Origin: Devosia sp. Root436
Lineage (GTDB): Bacteria > Pseudomonadota > Alphaproteobacteria > Rhizobiales > Devosiaceae
Direction: 5' to 3'
Assembly: GCF_001426345.1 (NCBI RefSeq)
Contig: NZ_LMEM01000014.1
Coordinates: 124,001-188,000 of the forward strand
DNA: 64,000 nucleotides
Under the pieces are notes generated by a model that did no database searches, was not told the DNA's origin, and worked only from the letters and a program-made list of their open reading frames with translations. This document shows, one piece after another, positions 37,293 through 44,793 of this stretch (its first letter is position 1; the number at the start of each line of letters is the position of its first letter). The position numbers and the translations under genes were made by a program.

Positions 37293-39035
37293 GTGACATC
37301 GCTTCTGACCCGCATCGCGCGCCCGGCGCTCATCGCCGTGCTGCTCTCGGTATCAGCCGTTCATGCGGCGCAATCGGCCCAGTTCGTGCAGACCGCGCAA
37401 ACCGATCCGTTGACCGCTCTTGGCCTGCTGCCGATGTTCCGGACCAGCGTCACCGGCGCCTATATGGCCGGCCAGCAGGCGTTGCACGATCTGCGCACCG
37501 ACGAGGCCGCCCGTTATTTCTATCAGGCGGCGCAGGGCGACTGGGACAATCCGGTACTGGTCGAGCGTGCCTTCATCGCCTTCGCGGCCGATGGGCAGAT
37601 CGGGCAGGCGTCATCGACCGCCAAGCACCTGCTCGAACTCGATCCCGACAATGAGCTGGCCGAACTGGTGGTGGCCACCGAAGCGCTCAAGGAGCGCCGC
37701 TATGGTGCGTCCGAGCAGATGCTGGGCGCCATCGGCCAGGATAGCTTCACCGGCATCACTGCCGGTATCCTGCGCGCCTGGGCGCTGGTTGGCGACAGCC
37801 GCAAGGATGAAGCCGATGCCGAACTCGACAAACTCGGCCAGTCCGGGCTCGAAGATTTCCTGGTGTTTCACCGGGCGCTGATGGCCGAGGCCTCGGGCGA
37901 TACCGAAAGCGCCATCGAGCTGGCTGGGCGAGCTTTCGACGCGGAACCCTATGTGGCCCGTATCGTCGAAGTCTATGCCCGCATCCTCGCCAATGCCGGC
38001 CGCTTCGACGAAGCCAAGGACGTCATCGCCCAGTTCGAAGAGCAGGGCCTGTCCCACCCTGTGGTGACCATCGTCAAGGAGCAGATCGAGGCCGGCCAGC
38101 GTCCGGGGATTTTTGCGGCCAATGTTCAGGTCGGCGCCGCCGAAATGTTCCACGGCATTGGCGTGGCCCTGTCGCGCGATGGCAGTCTCGATCTCGCGCT
38201 GGTTTTCCTGCGCATGGGGCTCTATCTCGACCCTTCGGCTGACGTGATCGCGCTGGCTCTGGGGCAGTTGCTCGATACGGCCGGCCAGCATGACGCGGCC
38301 AACACCATCTACGACGCCGTGCCCGCCACTTCGCCGATGAAGCCGACAGCCGTGGTGCGCGTAGCGCAGAATCTCGATGCCACCGGCGACCGCAAGGAAG
38401 CTTTGCGCCGGCTCAACAACATCGTTGCCAGCCGTCCGAACGATCTCGACGCGGTGTCGGTGCTGGGCGACCTGCTGCGCTATGACGAGCAGTACGTGAA
38501 GGCGGCCGAGGCCTATACCGCCGCGCTGGCGCTGACCGGCGGCGACAGTCCTTCGGACTGGCGCTTCTACTATGTGCGCGGCATCGCCTATGAGCGGGCC
38601 AAAGAATGGCCAAAGGCCGAGGCCGACTTCCTCAAGGCGCTGGACCTCAATCCCGAGCAGCCGGCGGTGCTCAACTATCTCGGCTATAGCTGGATCGACC
38701 AGGACATGCACCTCGAACAGGCGCTGGAGATGATCGAGAAAGCCGTCGAAGCGCAACCGCAGGATGGCTATATCGTCGATTCGCTGGGCTGGGCCTTCTA
38801 CAAGCTCGGCCGCATCGACGAGGCGGTGACCACGCTCGAACAGGCCGTGCTGCTGCGCCCCAACGATGCCGAGATCAACGATCATCTCGGTGATGCCTAT
38901 TGGCGCGCGGGTCGCAAGCTCGAAGCCAGGTTCCAGTGGAACGTGGCCGCTTCGGTCGACGAAGTCGGCAACGTCAAGGAGCGCGTCGCGCCCAAGCTCG
39001 CCGAAGGGCTGACCGAAGCCAACGCGACTAAGTAG
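37293..39035 (+). CDS. Secreted tetratricopeptide-repeat protein
   Basis: Predicted periplasmic or outer-membrane associated TPR protein of 580 residues. A signal peptide (about 1-27, RIARPALIAVLLSVSAVHA) precedes roughly ten helical repeats; the clearest are in the C-terminal part (WPKAEADFLKALDLNPEQPA and LGRIDEAVTTLEQAVLLRPN). GTG at 37293 is chosen to give the signal peptide a short n-region; an ATG at 37218 is possible. It lies between ETF-QO and ispE. Related proteins are conserved at this locus in Hyphomicrobiales, without an assigned role known to me. Confidence 0.87.
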   Translation: MTSLLTRIARPALIAVLLSVSAVHAAQSAQFVQTAQTDPLTALGLLPMFRTSVTGAYMAGQQALHDLRTDEAARYFYQAAQGDWDNPVLVERAFIAFAADGQIGQASSTAKHLLELDPDNELAELVVATEALKERRYGASEQMLGAIGQDSFTGITAGILRAWALVGDSRKDEADAELDKLGQSGLEDFLVFHRALMAEASGDTESAIELAGRAFDAEPYVARIVEVYARILANAGRFDEAKDVIAQFEEQGLSHPVVTIVKEQIEAGQRPGIFAANVQVGAAEMFHGIGVALSRDGSLDLALVFLRMGLYLDPSADVIALALGQLLDTAGQHDAANTIYDAVPATSPMKPTAVVRVAQNLDATGDRKEALRRLNNIVASRPNDLDAVSVLGDLLRYDEQYVKAAEAYTAALALTGGDSPSDWRFYYVRGIAYERAKEWPKAEADFLKALDLNPEQPAVLNYLGYSWIDQDMHLEQALEMIEKAVEAQPQDGYIVDSLGWAFYKLGRIDEAVTTLEQAVLLRPNDAEINDHLGDAYWRAGRKLEARFQWNVAASVDEVGNVKERVAPKLAEGLTEANATK

Positions 39036-39039
39036 AGGG

Positions 39040-39915
39040 ATGGCAGAACGGCTCATCCAGCTCGCGCCAGCCAAGGTCAACCTGGCTTTGCATGTGACGC
39101 ATCGGCGCGAGGACGGGTATCACGACCTCGAAAGCCTGGTCGTGTTCGCCGATGTCGCCGATGAACTGGAGGCCACGCCGGCCGATGCCGACACACTCAC
39201 GGTCAGCGGCCCCTTTGCCAAGGCGCTGGGCGTAGGCGAGACCAATCTGGTCACGCGCGCCGTTGCCGCCTTCCGCGACCGCTGGCCTGACGCGGTGGGG
39301 ACCGGGCTGGCGCTGCATCTGACCAAGAATCTGCCGGTTGCAGCCGGCATTGGCGGCGGCTCGGCGGATGCCGCCGCGGCCTTGCGGCTGATGGCCGGGT
39401 TGTCGAACCGCCCCATCGCCGTGTCCGATCTGGCCGACATGGCGGCAACACTGGGCGCCGACGTGCCGGCCTGCCTGGTCTCGACGCCGCTGGTGGCGCG
39501 TGGCGTCGGCGAAGTGCTGGCGCCGCTGCCCGAATTTCCCGCCTGCCATATCGTGCTGGTCAACCCCATGGTGCCGCTAGCCACCGCCGACGTGTTCCGG
39601 CGGCTGCACGCGCATGACAATTATCCGCTGCCCGAACTGCCCTCGCCGCTGACCCGTCCGGCGCAACTGGGCATATGGCTCGCCGAAACCCGCAACGACC
39701 TGCAGCCGCCGGCCGTGAAACTGGTGCCTGCTATCGGCGATATCGTTGCCCATCTAGCCGAGGCGCAGGGCTGCATGCTGGCGCGCATGTCGGGCTCGGG
39801 CGCGACGGTGTTCGGCTTGTTCGGCTCCAGCGGACAAGCGCATCAGGCAGCACAGGTGATGCGGGCGGCCAACCCGGATCATTGGGTTGCCGCAGCGCCG
39901 CTGATTTTGCCTTAG
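39040..39915 (+). CDS. ispE: 4-diphosphocytidyl-2-C-methyl-D-erythritol kinase
   Basis: GHMP kinase of 291 residues of the MEP isoprenoid pathway. The N-terminal APAKVNLALHVTHRREDGYH, the ATP loop PVAAGIGGGSADAAAAL and the final MSGSGATVFGLF are the three GHMP motifs. It starts 4 bases after the TPR stop, so it is coupled to it. The MEP pathway gene ispH lies 12 kb away in the same window, and a polyprenyl synthase is convergent next to it. Confidence 0.97.
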   Translation: MAERLIQLAPAKVNLALHVTHRREDGYHDLESLVVFADVADELEATPADADTLTVSGPFAKALGVGETNLVTRAVAAFRDRWPDAVGTGLALHLTKNLPVAAGIGGGSADAAAALRLMAGLSNRPIAVSDLADMAATLGADVPACLVSTPLVARGVGEVLAPLPEFPACHIVLVNPMVPLATADVFRRLHAHDNYPLPELPSPLTRPAQLGIWLAETRNDLQPPAVKLVPAIGDIVAHLAEAQGCMLARMSGSGATVFGLFGSSGQAHQAAQVMRAANPDHWVAAAPLILP

Positions 39916-39928
39916 TGCCACGCCCTCG

Positions 39929-40028
39929 TGGTTCAAGGCTCGCGAAGGGCTCGCACCTCACCATGAGGTCTACTGGAACAACGAGAAGTAGCCCTATGGT
40001 GAGGTGCGCTTCTTAGCGCCTCGAACCT
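39929..40028. repeat. Nested inverted repeat between ispE and polyprenyl synthase
   Basis: CGCACCTCACCAT (39952-39964) pairs perfectly with ATGGTGAGGTGCG (39996-40008). Outer flanks also pair imperfectly (GGTTCAAGGC on the left, GCGCCTCGAACC on the right), and the loop holds a small CTACT/AGTAG stem. It fills the gap between two convergent genes, so it may end transcription from both sides, although no clear T-tract follows. Confidence 0.7.
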
Positions 40029-40037
40029 GGGCGTGCC

Positions 40038-41051
40038 TCAATAAGCCCGCAGCACGCTGAATTCGACGACATCGGCGAGCAGCGAACGCATGTCGGAGGC
40101 TGGCAGGACTTCCAGCGCCTGCTGGGCGGCTCTGGCATGGGTTTGGGCCTGGTCGAGAGTCCGCACCAGCGTCTTGTGACGCTCCAGGATGGCAACCACA
40201 TCGGCAACCTGCTCGGCACTCGCCTGCGCATCGCCCAGCGCCGCCGTAATGATGGCGCGTTCAGCCTCGCTGCCATCGGCCAGTGCCAGGATGATTGGCA
40301 GCGTCATCTTGCCTTCGCGCAGATCGTCGCCGGTATTCTTGCCTAGCGTGCCCGACTGCCCGCCATAGTCGAGCGCGTCATCGACAAGCTGGAAGCCATT
40401 GCCCAGCTCAAGCCCATAGCGGGCCAGAGCCTCGCGGCCGGTGGCATCGGCCCCGCCCGACATGGCGCCCACTTCGCAGGCTGCCTGGAACAGGACGGCA
40501 GTCTTGGCGCGGATGACTTCGGCATAGTCGGCAGGGGTGGTGCTGAGATCGCCGGTCTTGGCGAGCTGGAATACTTCGCCCTCGGCCATCACGGCGGAAG
40601 CCGCCGATAATACGCCAAGCGCGGCGATGTCACCGGTTTCCACCATCATCATGAAGGCCTGGCCAAGCAGGAAGTCGCCGACCAGGATGGAGGCCTTGTT
40701 GCCCCAGACCATGCGGGCGGCCGGCTTGCCACGGCGCATGTCGCTCTCATCGACCACATCGTCGTGGAGCAGGGTGGCATTGTGCATGAATTCGACAGCG
40801 GCGGCGAAATTGATGGCGCTGCCCTTGCCCTTGCCGAAAAGCTGGGCGGCAGCGACGGTCAGCATGGGCCTGAGGCGCTTGCCGCCGCTCTCGATGAGGT
40901 AGCGGGCGAGCTCGGGCACCATCTCGACATGGGAATCGGCCCGACTCAGAATGAGCGCGTTGACCCGCGCCATATCGGCAGCGGTCGACTCGAGCAGCCG
41001 TTCGACCGGATTGGCCACCGGCGCTTCTCTCATCTGCGTCAGAACTGACAC
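40038..41051 (-). CDS. Polyprenyl diphosphate synthase
   Basis: Trans-prenyltransferase of 337 residues, probably making the octa- or decaprenyl side chain of ubiquinone. The first aspartate-rich motif is LLHDDVVDESDMRRG and the second is QLVDDALDYGG; GGKRLRPML is also present. Chain length depends on residues near the first motif and cannot be set here. It is divergent from the tRNA methyltransferase-like gene. Confidence 0.95.
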   Translation of the reverse strand: MSVLTQMREAPVANPVERLLESTAADMARVNALILSRADSHVEMVPELARYLIESGGKRLRPMLTVAAAQLFGKGKGSAINFAAAVEFMHNATLLHDDVVDESDMRRGKPAARMVWGNKASILVGDFLLGQAFMMMVETGDIAALGVLSAASAVMAEGEVFQLAKTGDLSTTPADYAEVIRAKTAVLFQAACEVGAMSGGADATGREALARYGLELGNGFQLVDDALDYGGQSGTLGKNTGDDLREGKMTLPIILALADGSEAERAIITAALGDAQASAEQVADVVAILERHKTLVRTLDQAQTHARAAQQALEVLPASDMRSLLADVVEFSVLRAY

Positions 41052-41145
41052 TGCTGTTTCCGTCCTCGTTTGCCTTGGGGCAAATCTGGTTGAGCCTGCG
41101 GCACGAGGCCATTAAGGTCGCGCCAAACCGGCCTTTCGGGGTGCG

Positions 41146-41931
41146 ATGTCCCTAGACCAGCCAAAAGCCTTTGTAAAACACCAAACAGTAACGCGCGATG
41201 CCTTTTTAGGAGGCAGGCTCACTCTGTCGCAGCCCAGCCGCGGTTTCCGGGCCGGGCTTGACAGCGTGCTGCTCGGCGCGGCGGTGGCGGAAGGCCGCAA
41301 AAGCCTGCTCGACCTGGGCTGCGGCGTGGGTGCGGCGGCCTTTGTTGCCATGGCGCTCAATGCCGGGCTCATGGCCACCCTGGCCGACCAGAATGCCGAA
41401 ATGGTGGCGCTGGCCGAGGCCAATGCCACCGATAACGGGCTCGCCGGTCGGGCGCGGGTCACTATTGCCGACGTGACCGGCAAAGGCGCCGACCGGCGCA
41501 AGGCGGGGCTGGTGGATAACGGCTATGACAGCGTCATCGCCAATCCACCCTTTTTTGCCGATGGCGATGGCACGCTGGCGGCGGATGCCGGACGGGCCGG
41601 GGCGCGGCACATGGACGCTGCGAGGCTCGACCTGTGGATCAAGACAGCGGCCGGCGCTGCCGCGGCGGGCGGCGAGGTGATTTTCGTCTATCCCTCGCAA
41701 AGCCTGGCGCCATTGCTGGCCGGATTCACCCAGCGCTTCGGCGCTGTCACGGTATTGCCGCTGAGCCCGCGCCCGGACGAAGCGGCCAGCCGGGTGCTGG
41801 TGCGCGGCATAAAGGGCTCACGCGCGCCGCTGACGCTGCTGGCCAGCCGCGTCCTGCACGAAGCAGCGGGCCGCGCCTTCCGCCCAGAATTCGATGCAAT
41901 CTTTCGTGGCACGGCACGGCTCGTCTGGTAA
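41146..41931 (+). CDS. TrmN6-like tRNA (adenine-N6) methyltransferase
   Basis: SAM-dependent methylase of 261 residues resembling YfiC/TrmN6, which methylates A37 of tRNA1(Val). The SAM-binding LLDLGCGVGAAAFVAMALN and the amino-methyltransferase motif SVIANPPFF (NPPF) are clear. TRDAFLGGRLTLSQPSRGFR is a conserved N-terminal segment. It follows the divergent promoter shared with the polyprenyl synthase. The precise tRNA target is inferred from family only. Confidence 0.9.
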   Translation: MSLDQPKAFVKHQTVTRDAFLGGRLTLSQPSRGFRAGLDSVLLGAAVAEGRKSLLDLGCGVGAAAFVAMALNAGLMATLADQNAEMVALAEANATDNGLAGRARVTIADVTGKGADRRKAGLVDNGYDSVIANPPFFADGDGTLAADAGRAGARHMDAARLDLWIKTAAGAAAAGGEVIFVYPSQSLAPLLAGFTQRFGAVTVLPLSPRPDEAASRVLVRGIKGSRAPLTLLASRVLHEAAGRAFRPEFDAIFRGTARLVW

Positions 41932-42029
41932 TCGTCGTGGGCACGTCCTAAATCTGGCCGCAAGCAACGAGGATCGAGCATGGCCGACCTGACCACGACC
42001 ATCGAGGAACGCTCCCTGCGGGCGAGGCC

Positions 42030-42263
42030 ATGACCGGCATGCTGCTCCGCGTCCTGATCTTCGCCATTATCGGCATCGCCATCTGGCTGGGCCTGCGCAA
42101 AATCTGGCGTGACTGGACCAGCCAATTCAAGGCCGATGACGAGCAAACCCGCCGCCTGCGCCGCGAACGCGACCTGCGCGAGCGGGCCCAGCCCGGCGTC
42201 ATCGACCTCAAGCGCGACGAGGATGGCACGTTCCGGCCGGGCGACGACGACAAACGCCGTTGA
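42030..42263 (+). CDS. Small single-pass membrane protein, unknown
   Basis: Protein of 77 residues. One membrane helix (about 4-22, LLRVLIFAIIGIAIWLGL) is followed by a very charged Arg/Asp/Glu tail (TRRLRRERDLRERAQ and ending GDDDKRR). Its ATG overlaps, as ATGA, the stop of a 17-codon frame that begins at 41980 behind a GAGGA site, so translation may be coupled. It lies 51 bases upstream of glyQ. No function is recognised. Confidence 0.65.
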   Translation: MTGMLLRVLIFAIIGIAIWLGLRKIWRDWTSQFKADDEQTRRLRRERDLRERAQPGVIDLKRDEDGTFRPGDDDKRR

Positions 42264-42314
42264 CCCTGACGGGCGGTCAAACTAGAGGTTTGTCCCGAAA
42301 TCAGGGACTGCCAG

Positions 42315-43238
42315 ATGACCAACCGCCCGTCGCATATGGACCCAAGGAACTCCTTCCAGGGTCTGATCCTGACGCTCCAGAATTTCTGGGCAGCGCAGGG
42401 CTGTGTCCTGTTGCAGCCTTACGACATGCAGATGGGCGCCGGCACGTTCCACACGGCGACGACGCTGCGCGCGCTTGGCCCCAAGCCGTGGAAGGCCGCC
42501 TATGTGCAGCCCAGCCGCCGGCCCAAGGATGGCCGCTATGGCGAAAATCCCAACCGGCTGCAGCACTATTACCAGTTCCAGGTGATCCTGAAGCCGTCGC
42601 CCGACAACATCCAGGAACTCTATCTCAAGTCCCTGGCCGAGATCGGGCTCGATGCCAGTCTGCATGACATCCGCTTCGTCGAAGACGATTGGGAAAGCCC
42701 CACGCTGGGCGCCTGGGGCCTGGGCTGGGAATGCTGGTGCGATGGCATGGAAGTCAGCCAGTTCACCTATTTCCAGCAGGTGGCAGGCTTTGAATGCTCC
42801 CCGGTGCCGGGCGAAATCACCTATGGGCTCGAACGCCTCGCCATGTATGTGCAGGGCGTCGAGAACGTCTATGATCTCAATTTCAACGGCGGCACCGGCG
42901 AGGACAAGGTCACCTATGGTGACGTGTTCCTGCAGAATGAGCAGGAATCCTCCAAATACAATTTCGAGGCTGCCGACACCGAAATCCTATTCCGCCATTT
43001 CGATGATGCGGAAAAGGAATGCCGCGCGATCCTGGCCAAGGGCGCCCAGGGCAATCGGCAGACCATGGCCATTCCGGCCTATGAGCAGGTCGTCAAGGCC
43101 AGCCACAACTTCAACCTGCTCGACGCCCGCGGCGTCATCTCGGTCACCGAGCGGCAGAGCTATATCCTGCGCATCCGCGAACTCGCCAAGAGCTGCGGCG
43201 AGGCCTGGTTGCAAACGGCCGGCGGCGGGGCGGAGTGA
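42315..43238 (+). CDS. glyQ: Glycyl-tRNA synthetase alpha subunit
   Basis: Catalytic alpha subunit of the alpha2-beta2 glycyl-tRNA synthetase, 307 residues, class II. The N-terminus [20 protein letters not shown] and [17 protein letters not shown] are the family signature, and [20 protein letters not shown] follows. The beta subunit is not adjacent: rnk, lemA and a DUF2207 gene lie between (3.5 kb). Confidence 0.98.
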   Translation: MTNRPSHMDPRNSFQGLILTLQNFWAAQGCVLLQPYDMQMGAGTFHTATTLRALGPKPWKAAYVQPSRRPKDGRYGENPNRLQHYYQFQVILKPSPDNIQELYLKSLAEIGLDASLHDIRFVEDDWESPTLGAWGLGWECWCDGMEVSQFTYFQQVAGFECSPVPGEITYGLERLAMYVQGVENVYDLNFNGGTGEDKVTYGDVFLQNEQESSKYNFEAADTEILFRHFDDAEKECRAILAKGAQGNRQTMAIPAYEQVVKASHNFNLLDARGVISVTERQSYILRIRELAKSCGEAWLQTAGGGAE

Positions 43239-43240
43239 TC

Positions 43241-43400
43241 TTTCTCCCCTTCTCCCCTTGAGGGAGAAGATGCCCGAAGGGCGGATGAGGGGTCCTGCGC
43301 CATCCTTTGGCATTAAAGCATGGGAGGGCGCAGCACCCCTCACCCTGACATTTTATGCTGAACGCAGAAAACGTCATCCCTCTCCCTCAAGGGGAGAGGG
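43241..43400. repeat. RIME/REP-like mosaic palindromic element between glyQ and rnk
   Basis: Same layout as at 3291 and 21440, partly in reverse order: a TTCTCCCCTTGAGGGAGAAG end, GGATGAGG box, an internal hairpin at 43351-43371 with loop TGAAC (the complement of GTTCA) and stem TTTTATGC/GCAGAAAA (one mismatch), and a CCCTCTCCCTCAAGGGGAG end at 43378-43400. The last 14 bases overlap the rnk coding end, so the repeat supplies its last codons. Confidence 0.82.
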
Positions 43401-43806
43401 TGACCTCTGGCTGCGTCACCTCCAGCACCGTGAGCATATGCCGCTTGTTCGCGCGGTCGCGCCAGGTGATCGACTGGCCGACGCGCAGGCCGATCAGCGC
43501 CGTGCCGACCGGCGTCAGCACGGAAATCCGGCTCTCGGCAATATCGGCATCCACCGGATAGACCAGCGTCACCCGCGGCTCCTGGCCGCTGTCGGTGCGG
43601 TAATGCACCGTCGAACCCATGCGCACGATGTCGGACGGCACTTTGGTATCGTCGACCACGCGGGCGCGTTCGAGTTCATGGAGCAGGGTGTCGGACTGGT
43701 CCGGCAGATGGGTGAGCCCGGCCATGGCCAGGATGCTGAGCTGGCGATGATCCGCCGCGCCCAGCACGATCCTGGGGTTGAGGTCGTTGTGAATGGTGGT
43801 CGTCAT
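43387..43806 (-). CDS. rnk: Nucleoside diphosphate kinase regulator (Rnk/GreA-like)
   Basis: Protein of 139 residues with an N-terminal small helical hairpin (GAADHRQLSILAMAGL) and a C-terminal GreA/GreB-like domain (VRMGSTVHYRTDS through TPVGTALIGLRVGQSITW). Rnk binds RNA polymerase but lacks the acidic tip needed for transcript cleavage. The final residues V-T-L-S-P and stop are encoded by the arm of a mosaic repeat, so the C-terminus may have been reset by the repeat. It is on the opposite strand to glyQ. Confidence 0.88.
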   Translation of the reverse strand: MTTTIHNDLNPRIVLGAADHRQLSILAMAGLTHLPDQSDTLLHELERARVVDDTKVPSDIVRMGSTVHYRTDSGQEPRVTLVYPVDADIAESRISVLTPVGTALIGLRVGQSITWRDRANKRHMLTVLEVTQPEVTLSP

Positions 43807-44114
43807 GATGTGTGTTCTCTTATGGCCGCCCTCGCGCCTCATGCGCGCCGGTTCGGCGAATGGAATGATGTCGGGATCGATGCGCCAGAAAGCGCTGCAA
43901 TGTGCGGCGCGCCTACCCTAAGCAGGCGCCGGCGCGGCGGGCATGCTTAGGGTTGAGATCCCGCGAGGGGATTTTCCAGCCAATGTGCAGCGTTTCTGAT
44001 CATGAGCATGAACGTAGTGATGGTAGTGGCTAAAGGCAAGATGGGCCCATTGCGCCCAAATCGGCGGAGTGCCACTCTCCGGCGCAATCCTGGTCCGCAT
44101 GAGGAGACACGCAC
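43807..44114. other. Divergent region between rnk and lemA
   Basis: About 308 bases without a gene. A perfect 10-bp inverted repeat, ACCCTAAGCA at 43915-43924 and TGCTTAGGGT at 43944-43953, encloses 19 GC-rich bases and may be an operator or hairpin. The lemA ribosome site GAGGAGA lies at about 44100. I see no confident -10/-35 pair. Confidence 0.5.
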
Positions 44115-44675
44115 ATGATCGGTTGGATCATCCTAGGCCTTGTCGTCGTGGCCGCTTTCTATGCCATCAGCGTCTATAACGGGCTGGTGAAGAACCGGCA
44201 GATGGTAGAGGAGGGCTGGTCGGGCATCGACGTGCAGCTCAAGCGCCGCACCGATCTCATCCCCAACCTGATGGAAACCGTGAAGGGCTATATGGGCCAT
44301 GAGCGCGAAACGCTCGAAGCGGTGACCAATGCCCGCGCGGCTGCGACCAGCGCGGCGGCCGGCTCGCCCGAAGAGCGGGCCAAGGCCGAAGGCCAGCTCT
44401 CCTCCGCGCTGGGCCGGCTGATCGCCACCGCCGAGGCCTATCCCGACCTCAAGGCCAATACGACCTTCCTCGAATTCCAGGAAGCGCTGCAGACCGTGGA
44501 AGACGAAATCCAGATGTCGCGGCGCTACTACAATGGCGCGGTGCGCAACCTCAACGTCATGGTCGAATCGGTGCCCTCCAACTTCATCGCCGGCCCCTTC
44601 GGCTTCCAGAAAGCGCAGTATTTCGAGCTGGAGAACGAGGCCGACCGGACCGTGCCCTCGGTCAAGTTCAACTAG
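44115..44675 (+). CDS. lemA: LemA family protein
   Basis: Membrane-anchored helical protein of 186 residues. One N-terminal membrane helix (MIGWIILGLVVVAAFYAIS) is followed by the LemA signature YNGLVKNRQMVEEGWSGIDV and QLKRRTDLIPNLMETVKGY. Function of LemA is not settled; it often neighbours membrane proteins with TPM or DUF2207 domains, as here. A strong inverted repeat lies between it and the DUF2207 gene. Confidence 0.96.
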   Translation: MIGWIILGLVVVAAFYAISVYNGLVKNRQMVEEGWSGIDVQLKRRTDLIPNLMETVKGYMGHERETLEAVTNARAAATSAAAGSPEERAKAEGQLSSALGRLIATAEAYPDLKANTTFLEFQEALQTVEDEIQMSRRYYNGAVRNLNVMVESVPSNFIAGPFGFQKAQYFELENEADRTVPSVKFN

Positions 44676-44709
44676 CGACGCTCACCACAATGAGCAGCCT
44701 GGCCACAGG

Positions 44710-44787
44710 GTCATTCCCGCGAAAGCGGGAATCTCCCTTCGTCTCGCAGCTAAGCATAAGGGAGATTCCCGCTTTCGCGGGAATGAC
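44710..44787. repeat. Perfect 30-bp inverted repeat of the AGCGGGAAT type
   Basis: The left arm at 44710-44739 starts GTCATTCCCGCGAAAGCGGG and is the exact complement of the right arm at 44758-44787, with an 18-base spacer. Each arm also holds a short inner dyad (TTCCCGC/GCGGGAA). This is a widespread proteobacterial dispersed repeat. The right arm ends 6 bases before the DUF2207 ATG, so in mRNA the hairpin would abut the start codon. Confidence 0.9.
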
Positions 44788-44793
44788 GCGGCG

